From Microvirga antarctica (GTDB lineage: Bacteria > Pseudomonadota > Alphaproteobacteria > Rhizobiales > Beijerinckiaceae): a stretch of 64,000 bases of DNA. The stretch lies in contig NZ_JAGEMM010000004.1 in the NCBI RefSeq assembly GCF_017921815.1, forward strand, positions 186,001 to 250,000. Reading direction: 5' to 3'. Position numbers and translations under genes: made by a program. Of the stretch, positions 52,257 through 61,258 are shown in pieces; positions within the stretch are counted from its first letter, which is position 1; each line of letters starts with the position of its first letter. Under the pieces are notes generated by a model. The model had not been told where the DNA came from. It did not search any database and was given only the letters and a program-made list of their open reading frames with translations.

Positions 52257-54100
52257 GCCCGGTCCTCCCGCCAGTATCGGATGGTGCCCACGAGCCCGCG
52301 GGGAAAGATCAACACCATGGCAATGATGCTCGACCCCAGAACCAGCCGCCACAGGGCTGTCACGGGCATGACCTGGTCGCGCATGGTGTGGAGCACAGCT
52401 GAGCCGACCAGGGGACCGGCAATCGTCTGGATGCCGCCCAGGAGCAGCATGGTCAGCGCGTCCACGGATGTGGGAATGCCCAGCAGGCTGGGATCCACCG
52501 ATCCGCGCGAGAACGCGTAGAGCGACCCGGCAATTCCCGCTGCCGCACCGGCGAGAACGAAGGCGAGCCAGCGTTGCTGGCGGACCGCAATACCGATGGC
52601 TTCGGCGCGCGATTCGGAATCCCGGGCCGCCCGCAGCGTGTAACCGAACGGCGAGTCGATCACCCGGGTCAGGACGAACACGGTGGCGGCTGTGAGAATC
52701 AAAGTCAGCCAGTAATAGGCGTCACGCGGCGCGGCCCAGGCGGAGGGCCAGATCCCCACGATGCCATTGTCGCCGCCGGTGACCTCAACCCATTGAAACG
52801 CGACCGCATAGAGGATCTGAGCTGCCGCAAGGGTCATCATGGCAAGATAGATGCCTGACAGCCGCACCACGAAGGCCCCAATGAGGGCTGCCCCAAGGCC
52901 TGACAGAACCAGCCCGGCAGGAAGGGCCGCCTCCATGGGAGCACCCAGCCAGCGCACGGCCAACGCCGACCCGTAGGCGCCGAGTCCAAAGAATGCGGCG
53001 TGACCGAAGCTCACAAGGCCACCCACGCCAATCAGGAGCTGGAGGCTGAAGGCAAACAGCGCAAAGACCAGAATTTCGGTCGCCACCTTAAGGAGATAGG
53101 CGTCGCCCAGCAGCGGGAGGGCGGCCAGGCACGCCAAAACGATGGCGGCCAGCATGCGGCCATAAGGCGTCGGCCTGCGGCTCACGATGCCCACCGCGTG
53201 TCCGCTGGCGAGGATTTCAGGCCGGCCGAAGAACCCGCTGGGACGAACCGCCAGCACGAGCGCCATCAGCAGAAAGACGACGATGAGCGTGCTTTTCGGA
53301 AAGATCAGGATACCGAAAGCCTGCAACTGGCCGATGATCAGGGCCGCCAGGAACGCGCCCGGAACGCTTCCCATGCCGCCCACGACCGTGACGACGAAAC
53401 ATTCCGCGATGATCGAGAGATCCATCCCGGTATTGGCCGCCACGCGGGGAATCTGCAGGGCGCCGCCAAGGCCTGCCAAAAAGGCTCCGAGGAACAGGGT
53501 GCCGGTGAACAAGAGGGCCTGATTGACACCCAAAGCCGCCACCATGTCGCGATCCTGCGTCGCGGCGCGCACGAGAATGCCGAAGCGCGTCCGCCGCAAC
53601 AGCCACCATACCGCTCCGAGCACGACGGGACCCGCCGCGATCAGCACCAGCTCGTAGGAGGGAAAGCGCCGACCGAGGATTTCGACGGGAGCGCGCAGGC
53701 CGGGGGCGCGGGGCCCGAGGATGTCCTGCGGGCCAAAGACCTGGACCACCAGATCCTGCAGCACCAGAACGACGCCAAAGGTGGCCAGAAGCTGAAACAG
53801 TTCCGGTGCGCCGTAGATACGCCGCAGCAGAAGCACCTCGATCACGACTCCCAGCAGCCCCACGATCATGGCCGACAGGAGAATGCCAGCCCAGAAGGAT
53901 ACGGGCCCGAACGAGAACTCGAGCAGCCACGGCACGAGGGTGGCGGCGGTGAAGGCCCCGACCATATAGAGCGAACCGTGGGCGAAATTGACGATGCGGG
54001 TGACGCCGAACACGAGCGTCAATCCGCACGCCGTGATGAACAGCGACGAGGCGCTGGCGAGGCCGCTGAGGGCCTGGATGGCGACGAAGGAGAGGTCCAT
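52253..54100 (-). CDS. fused LivH-LivM permease of the second LIV importer
   Basis: 615 residues from ATG 54100 (a GTG lies one codon earlier). The first half (about 1-300) is LivH-like: LTLVFGVTRIVNFAHGSLYM, LATFGVVLVLQ, VVTVVGGMGSVPGAFLAALI. The second half (about 310-615) is LivM-like: LQLLIGVGGLVSFGHAAFFG, LSGIYLAMMTLAAAQ, LLGGIQTIAGPLVGS. Both halves look complete, so this is a natural one-chain version of the usual heterodimer, with about 16-18 membrane helices. In the first importer the two permeases are separate genes. Confidence 0.93.
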   Translation of the reverse strand: MDLSFVAIQALSGLASASSLFITACGLTLVFGVTRIVNFAHGSLYMVGAFTAATLVPWLLEFSFGPVSFWAGILLSAMIVGLLGVVIEVLLLRRIYGAPELFQLLATFGVVLVLQDLVVQVFGPQDILGPRAPGLRAPVEILGRRFPSYELVLIAAGPVVLGAVWWLLRRTRFGILVRAATQDRDMVAALGVNQALLFTGTLFLGAFLAGLGGALQIPRVAANTGMDLSIIAECFVVTVVGGMGSVPGAFLAALIIGQLQAFGILIFPKSTLIVVFLLMALVLAVRPSGFFGRPEILASGHAVGIVSRRPTPYGRMLAAIVLACLAALPLLGDAYLLKVATEILVFALFAFSLQLLIGVGGLVSFGHAAFFGLGAYGSALAVRWLGAPMEAALPAGLVLSGLGAALIGAFVVRLSGIYLAMMTLAAAQILYAVAFQWVEVTGGDNGIVGIWPSAWAAPRDAYYWLTLILTAATVFVLTRVIDSPFGYTLRAARDSESRAEAIGIAVRQQRWLAFVLAGAAAGIAGSLYAFSRGSVDPSLLGIPTSVDALTMLLLGGIQTIAGPLVGSAVLHTMRDQVMPVTALWRLVLGSSIIAMVLIFPRGLVGTIRYWREDRA

Positions 54101-54149
54101 CACGCTGCTACCCGACGGTCACGGTCGGCGGCGCCCCGGGGCCCAAGGT

Positions 54150-55355
54150 TCAGTCCTTCCGCACAGCCTTCACCTGGGCTTCGGTCGGCATATAGGTCGT
54201 GCCGTCGATGTATTTCCAATCCGACATGCCGCCTGCCGCGCCCTTGAGCTTCAGCTTGCCGACCCAGGCACCCATGCTCGACTGGTTGTCGATTCCCCGC
54301 ATGGTGACCGGTCCGGCCACCGTGTCGAACTTGGCGTCTTCCAGCGCCTTCATGATCGCGGCCGTGTCGGTGGAGCCGGCCCGCTCGATCGTATCGCGGA
54401 TCATGTACATGACCATGTAGCCGAGCAGCGAACCGAGGCGGGGGGTGTCGTTGTAGCGGGCGCGATAGGCCTCGATGAAGGCCCTGTGCTTGGGATCGGT
54501 GATTTCATCCCAGGGATAGCCCGTGACCGTCCAGCCTTCCGGCACCTCGTCCTTCAGGGGGAGCAGCCATTCGGGCTCGCCGGTGAGGAGCGACAGGACC
54601 GTCTTCTTCTCGAACAATCCCCGCGTGTTGCCCTCGCGGACGAACTGGGTGAGGTCGGGCCCGAACGTGACGTTGAAGATGCCGTCGGGCTTGGCCTGCT
54701 CGAGAGCCGAGACGGTCGCGCCCGCCTCGATCTTGCCGAGCGCCGGATATTGCTCGGCAACGATCTCGGCGCCTGGAACGCGTTCCTTGATGAGGCGCTT
54801 GAAGACCTCTGCGGCGGACTGGCCGTATTCGTAATTCGGCGCGACGATCGCCCAGCGCTTCGCACCGGACGCCTTGGCCTGCTCGACGAGCATGCCGACC
54901 TGCATGAAATTGTTGGGACGGATGCGGTAGGTATAGGGATTGCCCTGGGCCATCGTGATGGCGTCGGTCAGCGGTTCGGCCGCGATGTAGACGATCTTCT
55001 TCTGGTTGGCGTAATCGGCCATTGCCACGCCGATATTCGACAGGAACGAGCCGAACAGCAGCGAGACCCCCTCGCGGGTGACCAGTTCGTCGGCGACCCG
55101 GGTCGTGTCGCCCGTGGTCGAGCCGTCGTCGCGGGAGAGGACTTCGATCTTCCGGCCCAGCACGCCGCCCTTGGCGTTGATCTCGTCGAGGGCCATGCGC
55201 CAGCCGTCGCGGTAGGGGACCGTGAAGGCGGCCCATTTGGCGTAGGAGTTCAATTCGCCGATCTTGATCGGAGCGGTCTGCGCCCACGCAGCGGGTGCTG
55301 CCGTCGCCAGAGCGAGACCAAGGATAAGCCGACGGGTCATTGACATCATCGCCAT
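54150..55355 (-). CDS. second LIV-type importer, substrate-binding protein
   Basis: 401 residues from ATG 55355, with AGGGG 8 bases ahead. Signal peptide MTRRLILGLALATAAPAAWAQ is preceded by a short MAMMS. The mature part starts IKIGELNSYAKWAAFTVPY, the Peripla_BP_6 fold, and resembles amide/urea-type or short-chain amide binders more than leucine binders in my reading. First gene of the leftward importer operon and divergent from an amidase, so an amide cargo is plausible. Confidence 0.87.
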   Translation of the reverse strand: MAMMSMTRRLILGLALATAAPAAWAQTAPIKIGELNSYAKWAAFTVPYRDGWRMALDEINAKGGVLGRKIEVLSRDDGSTTGDTTRVADELVTREGVSLLFGSFLSNIGVAMADYANQKKIVYIAAEPLTDAITMAQGNPYTYRIRPNNFMQVGMLVEQAKASGAKRWAIVAPNYEYGQSAAEVFKRLIKERVPGAEIVAEQYPALGKIEAGATVSALEQAKPDGIFNVTFGPDLTQFVREGNTRGLFEKKTVLSLLTGEPEWLLPLKDEVPEGWTVTGYPWDEITDPKHRAFIEAYRARYNDTPRLGSLLGYMVMYMIRDTIERAGSTDTAAIMKALEDAKFDTVAGPVTMRGIDNQSSMGAWVGKLKLKGAAGGMSDWKYIDGTTYMPTEAQVKAVRKD

Positions 55356-55547
55356 CTCGCAACCCCTGCGTTTGAAGGACAAGCGAGGGTGTAAGGCCAA
55401 TCGCGCGCTGAAGAAAGCCTCAATCAACGGCAGACGCCGATTTGACCGCGCCCCGCATCCGGCCTTGCGCCGCGCCCAAACACGATGACAATGGCGCTTC
55501 CACGACGTCGTCTCAGACGCCGCCTCACAAATTGCACGGCCGTCCCA
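55356..55547. promoter_or_regulatory. divergent region between importer and amidase genes
   Basis: About 190 bp carrying the promoters of both directions. I see no clear palindrome or -35/-10 pair. Part of it (from 55485) could be coding if the amidase starts earlier than 55548. Confidence 0.35.
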
Positions 55548-56777
55548 ATGCTCCTCGAACGTGATCCTGCCCGCGCCTTCATGCCCTATCCGCCAGTCGC
55601 TGTGACGAGCGCGACGGACGGGCCCCTCGCGGGCCTGACCTTTGCGGTCAAGGACCTGTTTGATGTAGCGGGCTACCCGACCAGCGCAGGCTCGCCCCAG
55701 ATGCTGGCGATGTCGGGCATCAAGACGCGCACGGCGCCCACTGTCCAGCGACTGCTTGATGCGGGCGCGCGATTCGTCGGCAAGACGATCACCGACGAGT
55801 TGGCGTTCTCCATGAGCGGGAAGAATGCCCATTTCGGAACACCTTTGAACGGCGGCGCTCCCGACCGGATCCCCGGCGGCTCCTCGTCGGGCTCGGCTGC
55901 GGCGGTCTCCCACGGTCTGTGCGATTTTGCCCTCGGGACCGATACGGGCGGCTCCGTGCGGGCGCCGGCCAGCCATTGCGGGCTGTTCGGGCTTCGACCG
56001 ACTCATGGACGGATCAGCCTTGAAGGGTGTCATGCGTTGGCGCCATCGTTCGACAGCTGCGGCTACTTCGTGCGCCATCATCGAACGCTTGTTAGAATCG
56101 GCGAAATCCTCCTCGGTAGCGATCCCCATCCGCTCCCCGCGACCCCGCGCATGCTCGTTGCACGGGACGCCTTCGGACTTCTGGAAAGGCCGGTGCGCAC
56201 GGCTCTGAGTCCGGCGGTCGCGCACATCGAGGCACTCCTTGGCAAGGCCATCGAGACGGATGTGGCAACGGAGGGGTTCTCCGCGCTCTACTGGGCGATG
56301 CGCTATATCCAGGGCCACGAGGCGTGGCGCGTCGATGGCCCCATGATCACCCGTCTGAAACCACCCCTGGGACCGGGCGTCGGTGACCGGTTTGAATTCG
56401 CACGAGATGTGACTGAGCGGCAGCTCGCCGAGGCACTGCCGATCAGAAATGCGTTCCGAGAGCGGTTTGCGGCGATTCTCGGTGATGACGGGGTCCTGAT
56501 CCTCCCGACCATGCCGGACGTAGCGCCCCTGCTCACGGAAGGTGAGGAAGCCCTCAACGACTATCGCAACAAGGCCCTCAACCTCCAGTGCCTTTCCGTC
56601 CTCTCCGGCTTGCCGCAGATCTCAATCCCGCTCGCCACGCGGCTTGGAGCACCGCTCGGGCTCTCAATTCTGGGTCCGGCCGGATCCGATCTGAGCCTCC
56701 TCTCGCTCGCGGCGCGGATCGCCGAAGGCGCTGAACAAGCCGGCCGACACGGCGTTACGACAACGACCACAGCCTGA
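55548..56777 (+). CDS. amidase signature family protein
   Basis: 409 residues from ATG 55548, chosen because LLERDPARAFMPYPPV then GPLAGLTFAVKDLFDVAG matches the family N-terminus; an ATG at 55485 adds an Arg-rich stretch. The Ser-Ser-Lys triad is present: Lys in FAVKDLFD, cis-Ser in PGGSSSGSAAAV, and nucleophile Ser in GTDTGGSVRAPA. It hydrolyses an amide to acid and ammonia in the cytoplasm. It is divergent from the LIV importer and 23 bases before the lactonase gene. Substrate unknown. Confidence 0.87.
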   Translation: MLLERDPARAFMPYPPVAVTSATDGPLAGLTFAVKDLFDVAGYPTSAGSPQMLAMSGIKTRTAPTVQRLLDAGARFVGKTITDELAFSMSGKNAHFGTPLNGGAPDRIPGGSSSGSAAAVSHGLCDFALGTDTGGSVRAPASHCGLFGLRPTHGRISLEGCHALAPSFDSCGYFVRHHRTLVRIGEILLGSDPHPLPATPRMLVARDAFGLLERPVRTALSPAVAHIEALLGKAIETDVATEGFSALYWAMRYIQGHEAWRVDGPMITRLKPPLGPGVGDRFEFARDVTERQLAEALPIRNAFRERFAAILGDDGVLILPTMPDVAPLLTEGEEALNDYRNKALNLQCLSVLSGLPQISIPLATRLGAPLGLSILGPAGSDLSLLSLAARIAEGAEQAGRHGVTTTTTA

Positions 56778-56800
56778 TCTCACTCGAACGGGGACGACAG

Positions 56801-57682
56801 ATGACACATCCAGCGGTCGATATGGACGCCCCGCGCGTGGCCATCGCCAGCGCCTGCGTTCTGGGCGAAGGACCGGTCTGGGACCACCGCAACGGAACGC
56901 TCCTGTTCGTGGACATCAAGGATCCGGCGATCTGGCGCTATCACCCGGAGAGCGGTAAGCACACCCGGACAGCTTGCCCTGAACGTGTCGGGTTCGTCGC
57001 GCTCACCCAAGATCCTGATATCGTGATCGCTGGGTTCAAATCCGGTTTGGTGCGGTTCAACCTCTGGGGCGGCGAGATCCAGCCTTTGGTGTCTCCCGAG
57101 CCGGACCTGCCGAACAACCGGATCAATGACGGCCATGTGGGGCCGGACGGCCGGCTGTATTTTGGCACCATGGACGACGACGAGAAAAATCCCACGGGTG
57201 CATTCTGGCGCTGGGACGGCAAGGTTCTGCACCGCTTTCGCCACAATATCACGATCACCAACGGGCCGGCCTTCAGCCCGGATGGCCGGACCATCTACAC
57301 CATCGATACCCTGAAGCGGACAATCCATGCGCAGGATCTGGGCGATGGCGACCCGGGGGAGGCCCGCCTCTTCGTCCAGCTCGACGAGAGCGGCGGCAAT
57401 CCGGATGGTGTCTGTGTCGATTCGGACGGCCATTTGTGGGTCTGCCACTGGGGCGGATCCCGGATCACGCGTCTGGCGCCGGACGGAAGCGTCGAACGGG
57501 TTGTGCCCATGCACACCGCGCAGGTCACCAAATGCGCATTTGGAGGAGAGGATCTGGCTTCCATCTACATCACCACCGCCGCCATCGGCCGTGATCCGCA
57601 TTTCGATCCGATGGCCGGGCACCTCTATTGCCTCCAGCGCAGCGGTATTCGCGGGCTGAAGTCCAATATCTTCGAAGGATGA
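56801..57682 (+). CDS. SMP-30/gluconolactonase family protein
   Basis: 293 residues, ATG 56801 after GGGGACGACAG. Six-bladed propeller of the SMP-30/regucalcin lactonase family: LGEGPVWDHRNGTLLFVDI (metal Glu), NRINDGHVGPDGRLYFGTMD (Asn/Asp), TITNGPAFSPDGRTIYTID and NPDGVCVDSDGHLWVCHWGG (late Asp). It opens sugar lactones such as glucono- or xylonolactone. The aldose 1-epimerase starts 4 bases later, so the pair probably serves sugar oxidation. Confidence 0.9.
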   Translation: MTHPAVDMDAPRVAIASACVLGEGPVWDHRNGTLLFVDIKDPAIWRYHPESGKHTRTACPERVGFVALTQDPDIVIAGFKSGLVRFNLWGGEIQPLVSPEPDLPNNRINDGHVGPDGRLYFGTMDDDEKNPTGAFWRWDGKVLHRFRHNITITNGPAFSPDGRTIYTIDTLKRTIHAQDLGDGDPGEARLFVQLDESGGNPDGVCVDSDGHLWVCHWGGSRITRLAPDGSVERVVPMHTAQVTKCAFGGEDLASIYITTAAIGRDPHFDPMAGHLYCLQRSGIRGLKSNIFEG

Positions 57683-57686
57683 GCGC

Positions 57687-58700
57687 GTGATCAGGCCCTT
57701 CGGGTCTGTCGACGACGTCGATATCTCGGAGGTCGGTCTCGTGGGGCCGGACGGGATGGAGATGCAGGTCCTCACATGGGGCGCTGTCATCCGTGATCTG
57801 GTCGTACCGGCCAAGGGAGGCGTGCAGCGGGTCCTTCTCGGTTTGACCTCCATCGAAGACTACGTCCGGCATTCGCCCTATTTCGGCGCGATCGTGGGCC
57901 GTTACGCCAATCGGATCGGGCGGGCACGGTTCAGCCTGGACGGCCACACCGACGTCCTCGACGCGAACGAGGGGCGCAATCAGCTCCATGGCGGCTCCCG
58001 CGGCTTTGGAACACGGCCATGGGCGATCCTCGATTACGAACCCGCGCGCGTTACCCTGGGCTTGCTCTCCCGCGACGGCGATATGGGCTATCCGGGCCGT
58101 CTCCTGGCAACCTGCACATACACGCTTTTGGCACCGGCGACCCTTCGCATCGAACTCACGGCCACGAGCGACAAACCGACGCCGGTAAACCTGACCAGCC
58201 ATGCCTATTTCAACCTCGACGGCAGTGCCGATATCTGCTCGCACCAGTTGATGATTGCGGGCGATTTCATCACCCCGACCGACGCCGACCTCATTCCCAC
58301 CGGTGCCATTAAGAGCGTTGAAGAAACGCCCTTTGATTTTCGAACCCTGCGGCCGATCGGTGCAGTGCAGCTCCTGCACAATCGCCTGTCCTACGACGTC
58401 AATTACGTGCTTCGCGGTCCTCCAGGGTCCCTGGCCCATGCATCCACCCTGGCGTCTCTGAAAAGCGGTGTCGCGATGGAGCTGTGGACCACCGAGCCGG
58501 GCCTTCAATTCTACGGCGGCCACATGATCGACGTCCCGGTTTCGGGCCTCGGGGGGCGTCCCTATGGCCCATACGCGGGTTTGTGTCTCGAACCACAGCG
58601 ATTCCCCGACGGCCCCAATAAGGCCCACTTTCCCAGCACTATCCTGATCCCGGGAATGACGTCGCGCCAAACCAGCGAATACCGATTCGCCCTCATGTGA
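57687..58700 (+). CDS. aldose 1-epimerase (mutarotase), GalM-like
   Basis: 337 residues from GTG 57687 with GAAGGA upstream. It interconverts alpha and beta anomers of aldoses. Landmarks: YFGAIVGRYANRIGRARFSL, NQLHGGSRGFGTRPW (His), NLTSHAYFNLDG (catalytic His) and AGLCLEPQRFPDGPNK (catalytic Glu). It follows the lactonase by 4 bases. Confidence 0.93.
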   Translation: MIRPFGSVDDVDISEVGLVGPDGMEMQVLTWGAVIRDLVVPAKGGVQRVLLGLTSIEDYVRHSPYFGAIVGRYANRIGRARFSLDGHTDVLDANEGRNQLHGGSRGFGTRPWAILDYEPARVTLGLLSRDGDMGYPGRLLATCTYTLLAPATLRIELTATSDKPTPVNLTSHAYFNLDGSADICSHQLMIAGDFITPTDADLIPTGAIKSVEETPFDFRTLRPIGAVQLLHNRLSYDVNYVLRGPPGSLAHASTLASLKSGVAMELWTTEPGLQFYGGHMIDVPVSGLGGRPYGPYAGLCLEPQRFPDGPNKAHFPSTILIPGMTSRQTSEYRFALM

Positions 58701-58768
58701 GGAACTCGGTGGTTGGCAAAATCGTTGACCTTGGCTGTCCATGACAGCCGCAACAGGAAGAGACAGGA

Positions 58769-58948
58769 ATGCCGGTCTTGGACGCAAGGGCTCTGGAGTT
58801 GGATCCGAAAGGTGCCGCGTTTTTGCGCGACGTGCTTCGTGGCGACTCGACGCCTCGTGCCTTCCAGTCGCGGGCTTCCAAGCCGGGCGCTTCCAGGGTT
58901 GTTGATCCCCTTCGTCGCCGCCCGGATCGGATTGTCACGCCTGCCTGA
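58769..58948 (+). CDS. small basic protein of 59 residues
   Basis: ATG 58769, preceded by AGGAAGAGACAGGA (a good ribosome-binding site), runs to TGA 58948. The product starts with a compact segment MPVLDARALELDPKGAAFLR, then an Arg/Ser/Pro-rich basic tail to RPDRIVTPA. Soluble, no signal or membrane part. No family recognised. Its stop codon lies inside an 18-bp palindrome that also covers the stop of the convergent oligopeptidase gene. Confidence 0.55.
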   Translation: MPVLDARALELDPKGAAFLRDVLRGDSTPRAFQSRASKPGASRVVDPLRRRPDRIVTPA

Positions 58949-58957
58949 TCAGGCAGG
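58940..58957. terminator. perfect 18-bp palindrome over two convergent stop codons
   Basis: CCTGCCTGATCAGGCAGG is fully symmetric and can fold as a 7-bp stem with a GATC loop. The TGA of the 59-residue gene (58946-58948) and the TGA of the oligopeptidase gene (58951-58949) lie back to back at its centre. It is well placed as a shared bidirectional terminator, though without T-runs. Confidence 0.55.
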
Positions 58958-61030
58958 TCGCTCATCGAGCAATCCGCGCTTGCGTAACAGGGCCTGCGCG
59001 TTTGGGAGCCGTCCCCTGAAAGCCGTGTAGGCTTCCGTTGGATCCCGCAAATTACCGGCAGAATAGATGTACCGCTTCAGTTTCGCGGCGAGATCCGGGT
59101 CGAAGGCGTCGCCCGTCTCCTCGAAAGCCGTAAAGGCATCGGCATCAAGGACCTCAGACCACAGGTAGCTGTAATAGCCGGACGAATAGCCGTCCCCGGC
59201 GAAAACATGAGCGAAATGGGGTGTACGGTGGCGCATGACAATTTCGCGCGGCATCCCAATGGACGCGAGCGTGTCCTTTTCGAATTGCGCAGCATCCAGC
59301 GGTGTTGACGCATCTCGTTGATGGAGGGCGATGTCGACCAGAGCGGACGACAGATATTCCACGGTCGCCTGCCCTTGGTTGAAATTGCGTGCACTCATCA
59401 GCCGTTGAAGCAGCGGCTCGGGAATAGGCTCTCCGGTCTGCGCATGCGTGGCGTAACGGCGCAGTATCTCAGGCTGTGACAGCCAATGCTCAAAGAGCTG
59501 AGACGGCAATTCGACGAAGTCCGTCGAGACGCTTGTGCCCGACAGAAGCGGATAGGTGACGTCGGACAGGAGCCCATGGAGAGCGTGCCCGAACTCATGG
59601 AACAGCGTCCGCGCATCGTCGAAGCTCAGCAGGGATGGCTCCCCTTGTCCCCCCTTTGCAAAATTCATCACATTCACGATCACGGGGCGGACCACCCCGT
59701 CGAGCTTCTCCTGCGAACGAAACGCGCTCATCCAAGCGCCGCTCCGCTTTGACGCGCGGGCGAAATAGTCGCCGATGAACGTGCCCACGGTCGCACCCGT
59801 GGCGTCGGACACGCGCCATGCGCGGATGTCCGGATGATAGCGGGGAATGTCCGCCAGTTCCTCAAAGCGCAAACCGAACAGGCGATGCGCAGTCTCGAAC
59901 GCGGCCTCGATGATCCGGTCGAGCTGGAAATAGGTTTTCACAACCGACTCGTCGAGATCGTGTCGGGCGCGGCGAACCTGCTCCGCATAAAAGCGCCAGT
60001 CCCACGGCTCGATGGCAATCGTCTCGTTCTTCGATGCCGCGAAGGCGCGCAGATCGTCCCGTTCGGCAAGGGCACGGCTCCGGGCGGGATTCCAGACCTC
60101 GTTGAGGAGCCCCAGCACGGCGTCGGGAGTCTTTGCCATGGTATCGGCGAGCTTGAAATCGGCGAAGGTCTTGTACCCCAGCAGTTTTGCCCGCTCGGCG
60201 CGGAGCGCCACCATCTCGGCGATGATCGCCTTGTTGTCCGTGGAACCGCCGTTGTCTCCTCGCGCGATCCACGCCTTGAAAGCCTGTTCGCGGAGGTCGC
60301 GACGCTCCGAGAATTGAAGGAACGGTTCGATGCTCGATCGGGATAGCGTGATCACATGCTTGCCGGGCAGACCCGCATCCTCGGCCGCCCGCGCCGCGGC
60401 TTCGCGCAGGAAGGGCGGAAGCCCTGCGAGGTCTGATTCGCCGTCGAGGATCAGCCGGTAGGATGTCTCGTCCGCGAGCACGTTCTGGGAGAACTGCGTG
60501 CCCAATGTCGCCAATCGCTGGGTGACCTCGGCCAACCTTGCCTTGCCGGCCTTGTCGAGCCGTGCGCCGGCGCGGACGAAGATGGTGCGATAGCGATCCA
60601 GCACACGCGCCTGCTCCGCCGTCAATCCGAGCGCGTCTCGGTCCGCATCGAGGGCTTCGACACGGGCAAAAAGCGCGCCATTCATGAAGATGTCGCTGCG
60701 ATGCTTGGCCAGAACAGGCGCCAGCTCACGCTCGATGGCCTGCATCGCGTCGTTGGTGTGGGAGCCCGCAAGGTTGAAGAAGACGCCCCCGACGCGCTTC
60801 AGCGACGCCCCGCTGCGTTCCAGCGCGTCGATCGTGTTGGCGAAAGTCGGGCTTGCCGGGTCCTCGGCAATAGCCGCAATCTCGGAGCGCTGCTGTGCCA
60901 ACGCGATGTCGAAGGCGGGCATGTAGTCCGAGGGAGCGATCGTGTGAAAGGGAGGGATTCCGTTCGGATCGCTCCACGCCTGAAGCAAGGGATTGCCGGG
61001 AGGCGTTGTCGGCTGGCGGGCGTCGGTCAT
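58949..61030 (-). CDS. M3-family zinc metallopeptidase (oligopeptidase A / Dcp type)
   Basis: 693 residues, full length for PrlC/Dcp. Zinc site FHEFGHALHG with His478, Glu479 and His482, and the downstream Glu in the helix after FVELPSQLFEHWL. The C-terminal AGDGYSSGYYSYLWSEVLDAD is typical. It degrades short peptides, including cleaved signal peptides, in the cytoplasm. No signal peptide is seen at MTDARQPTTPPGNPLLQAWS. It is divergent from the AI-2E gene over 228 bases. Confidence 0.95.
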   Translation of the reverse strand: MTDARQPTTPPGNPLLQAWSDPNGIPPFHTIAPSDYMPAFDIALAQQRSEIAAIAEDPASPTFANTIDALERSGASLKRVGGVFFNLAGSHTNDAMQAIERELAPVLAKHRSDIFMNGALFARVEALDADRDALGLTAEQARVLDRYRTIFVRAGARLDKAGKARLAEVTQRLATLGTQFSQNVLADETSYRLILDGESDLAGLPPFLREAAARAAEDAGLPGKHVITLSRSSIEPFLQFSERRDLREQAFKAWIARGDNGGSTDNKAIIAEMVALRAERAKLLGYKTFADFKLADTMAKTPDAVLGLLNEVWNPARSRALAERDDLRAFAASKNETIAIEPWDWRFYAEQVRRARHDLDESVVKTYFQLDRIIEAAFETAHRLFGLRFEELADIPRYHPDIRAWRVSDATGATVGTFIGDYFARASKRSGAWMSAFRSQEKLDGVVRPVIVNVMNFAKGGQGEPSLLSFDDARTLFHEFGHALHGLLSDVTYPLLSGTSVSTDFVELPSQLFEHWLSQPEILRRYATHAQTGEPIPEPLLQRLMSARNFNQGQATVEYLSSALVDIALHQRDASTPLDAAQFEKDTLASIGMPREIVMRHRTPHFAHVFAGDGYSSGYYSYLWSEVLDADAFTAFEETGDAFDPDLAAKLKRYIYSAGNLRDPTEAYTAFRGRLPNAQALLRKRGLLDERPA

Positions 61031-61258
61031 GGGGTTAGCTCCTGGGCGGTCGCACTAGCCTTTTATCTGTGGCGGCTGCGTCCCGGAAGGGGCATGATCG
61101 TGTCCTGGGGTGGCTCTGCGCCTGAAAGTCCTTGCAAGGTAGCCGGAACACGCCGAATTTTGCGCCCCTTCGGAACCGCCCCCGGGGGATCGTTCGGCGG
61201 GCATCGGCGTTGATGCTCATCCCGGCGGGATCCCCTTGCCGTTTGACAGAGATTTTCC
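61031..61258. promoter_or_regulatory. divergent region between oligopeptidase and AI-2E genes
   Basis: 228 bp without a gene, holding both promoters. The only symmetric element I see is CCTTGCAAGG (61130-61139), a 10-bp palindrome near the middle, possibly a regulator site. Confidence 0.35.

Noticed and set aside
54133-54142. GCCCCGGGGC palindrome before the fused permease as a second intra-operon hairpin
   Set aside because: Only 10 bp with no loop in a GC-rich gap; likely to occur by chance.
53000-54247. 415-residue plus-strand open frame opposite the fused permease
   Set aside because: Composition is rich in Asp/Gln/His/Arg, as expected for the antisense of a membrane protein.
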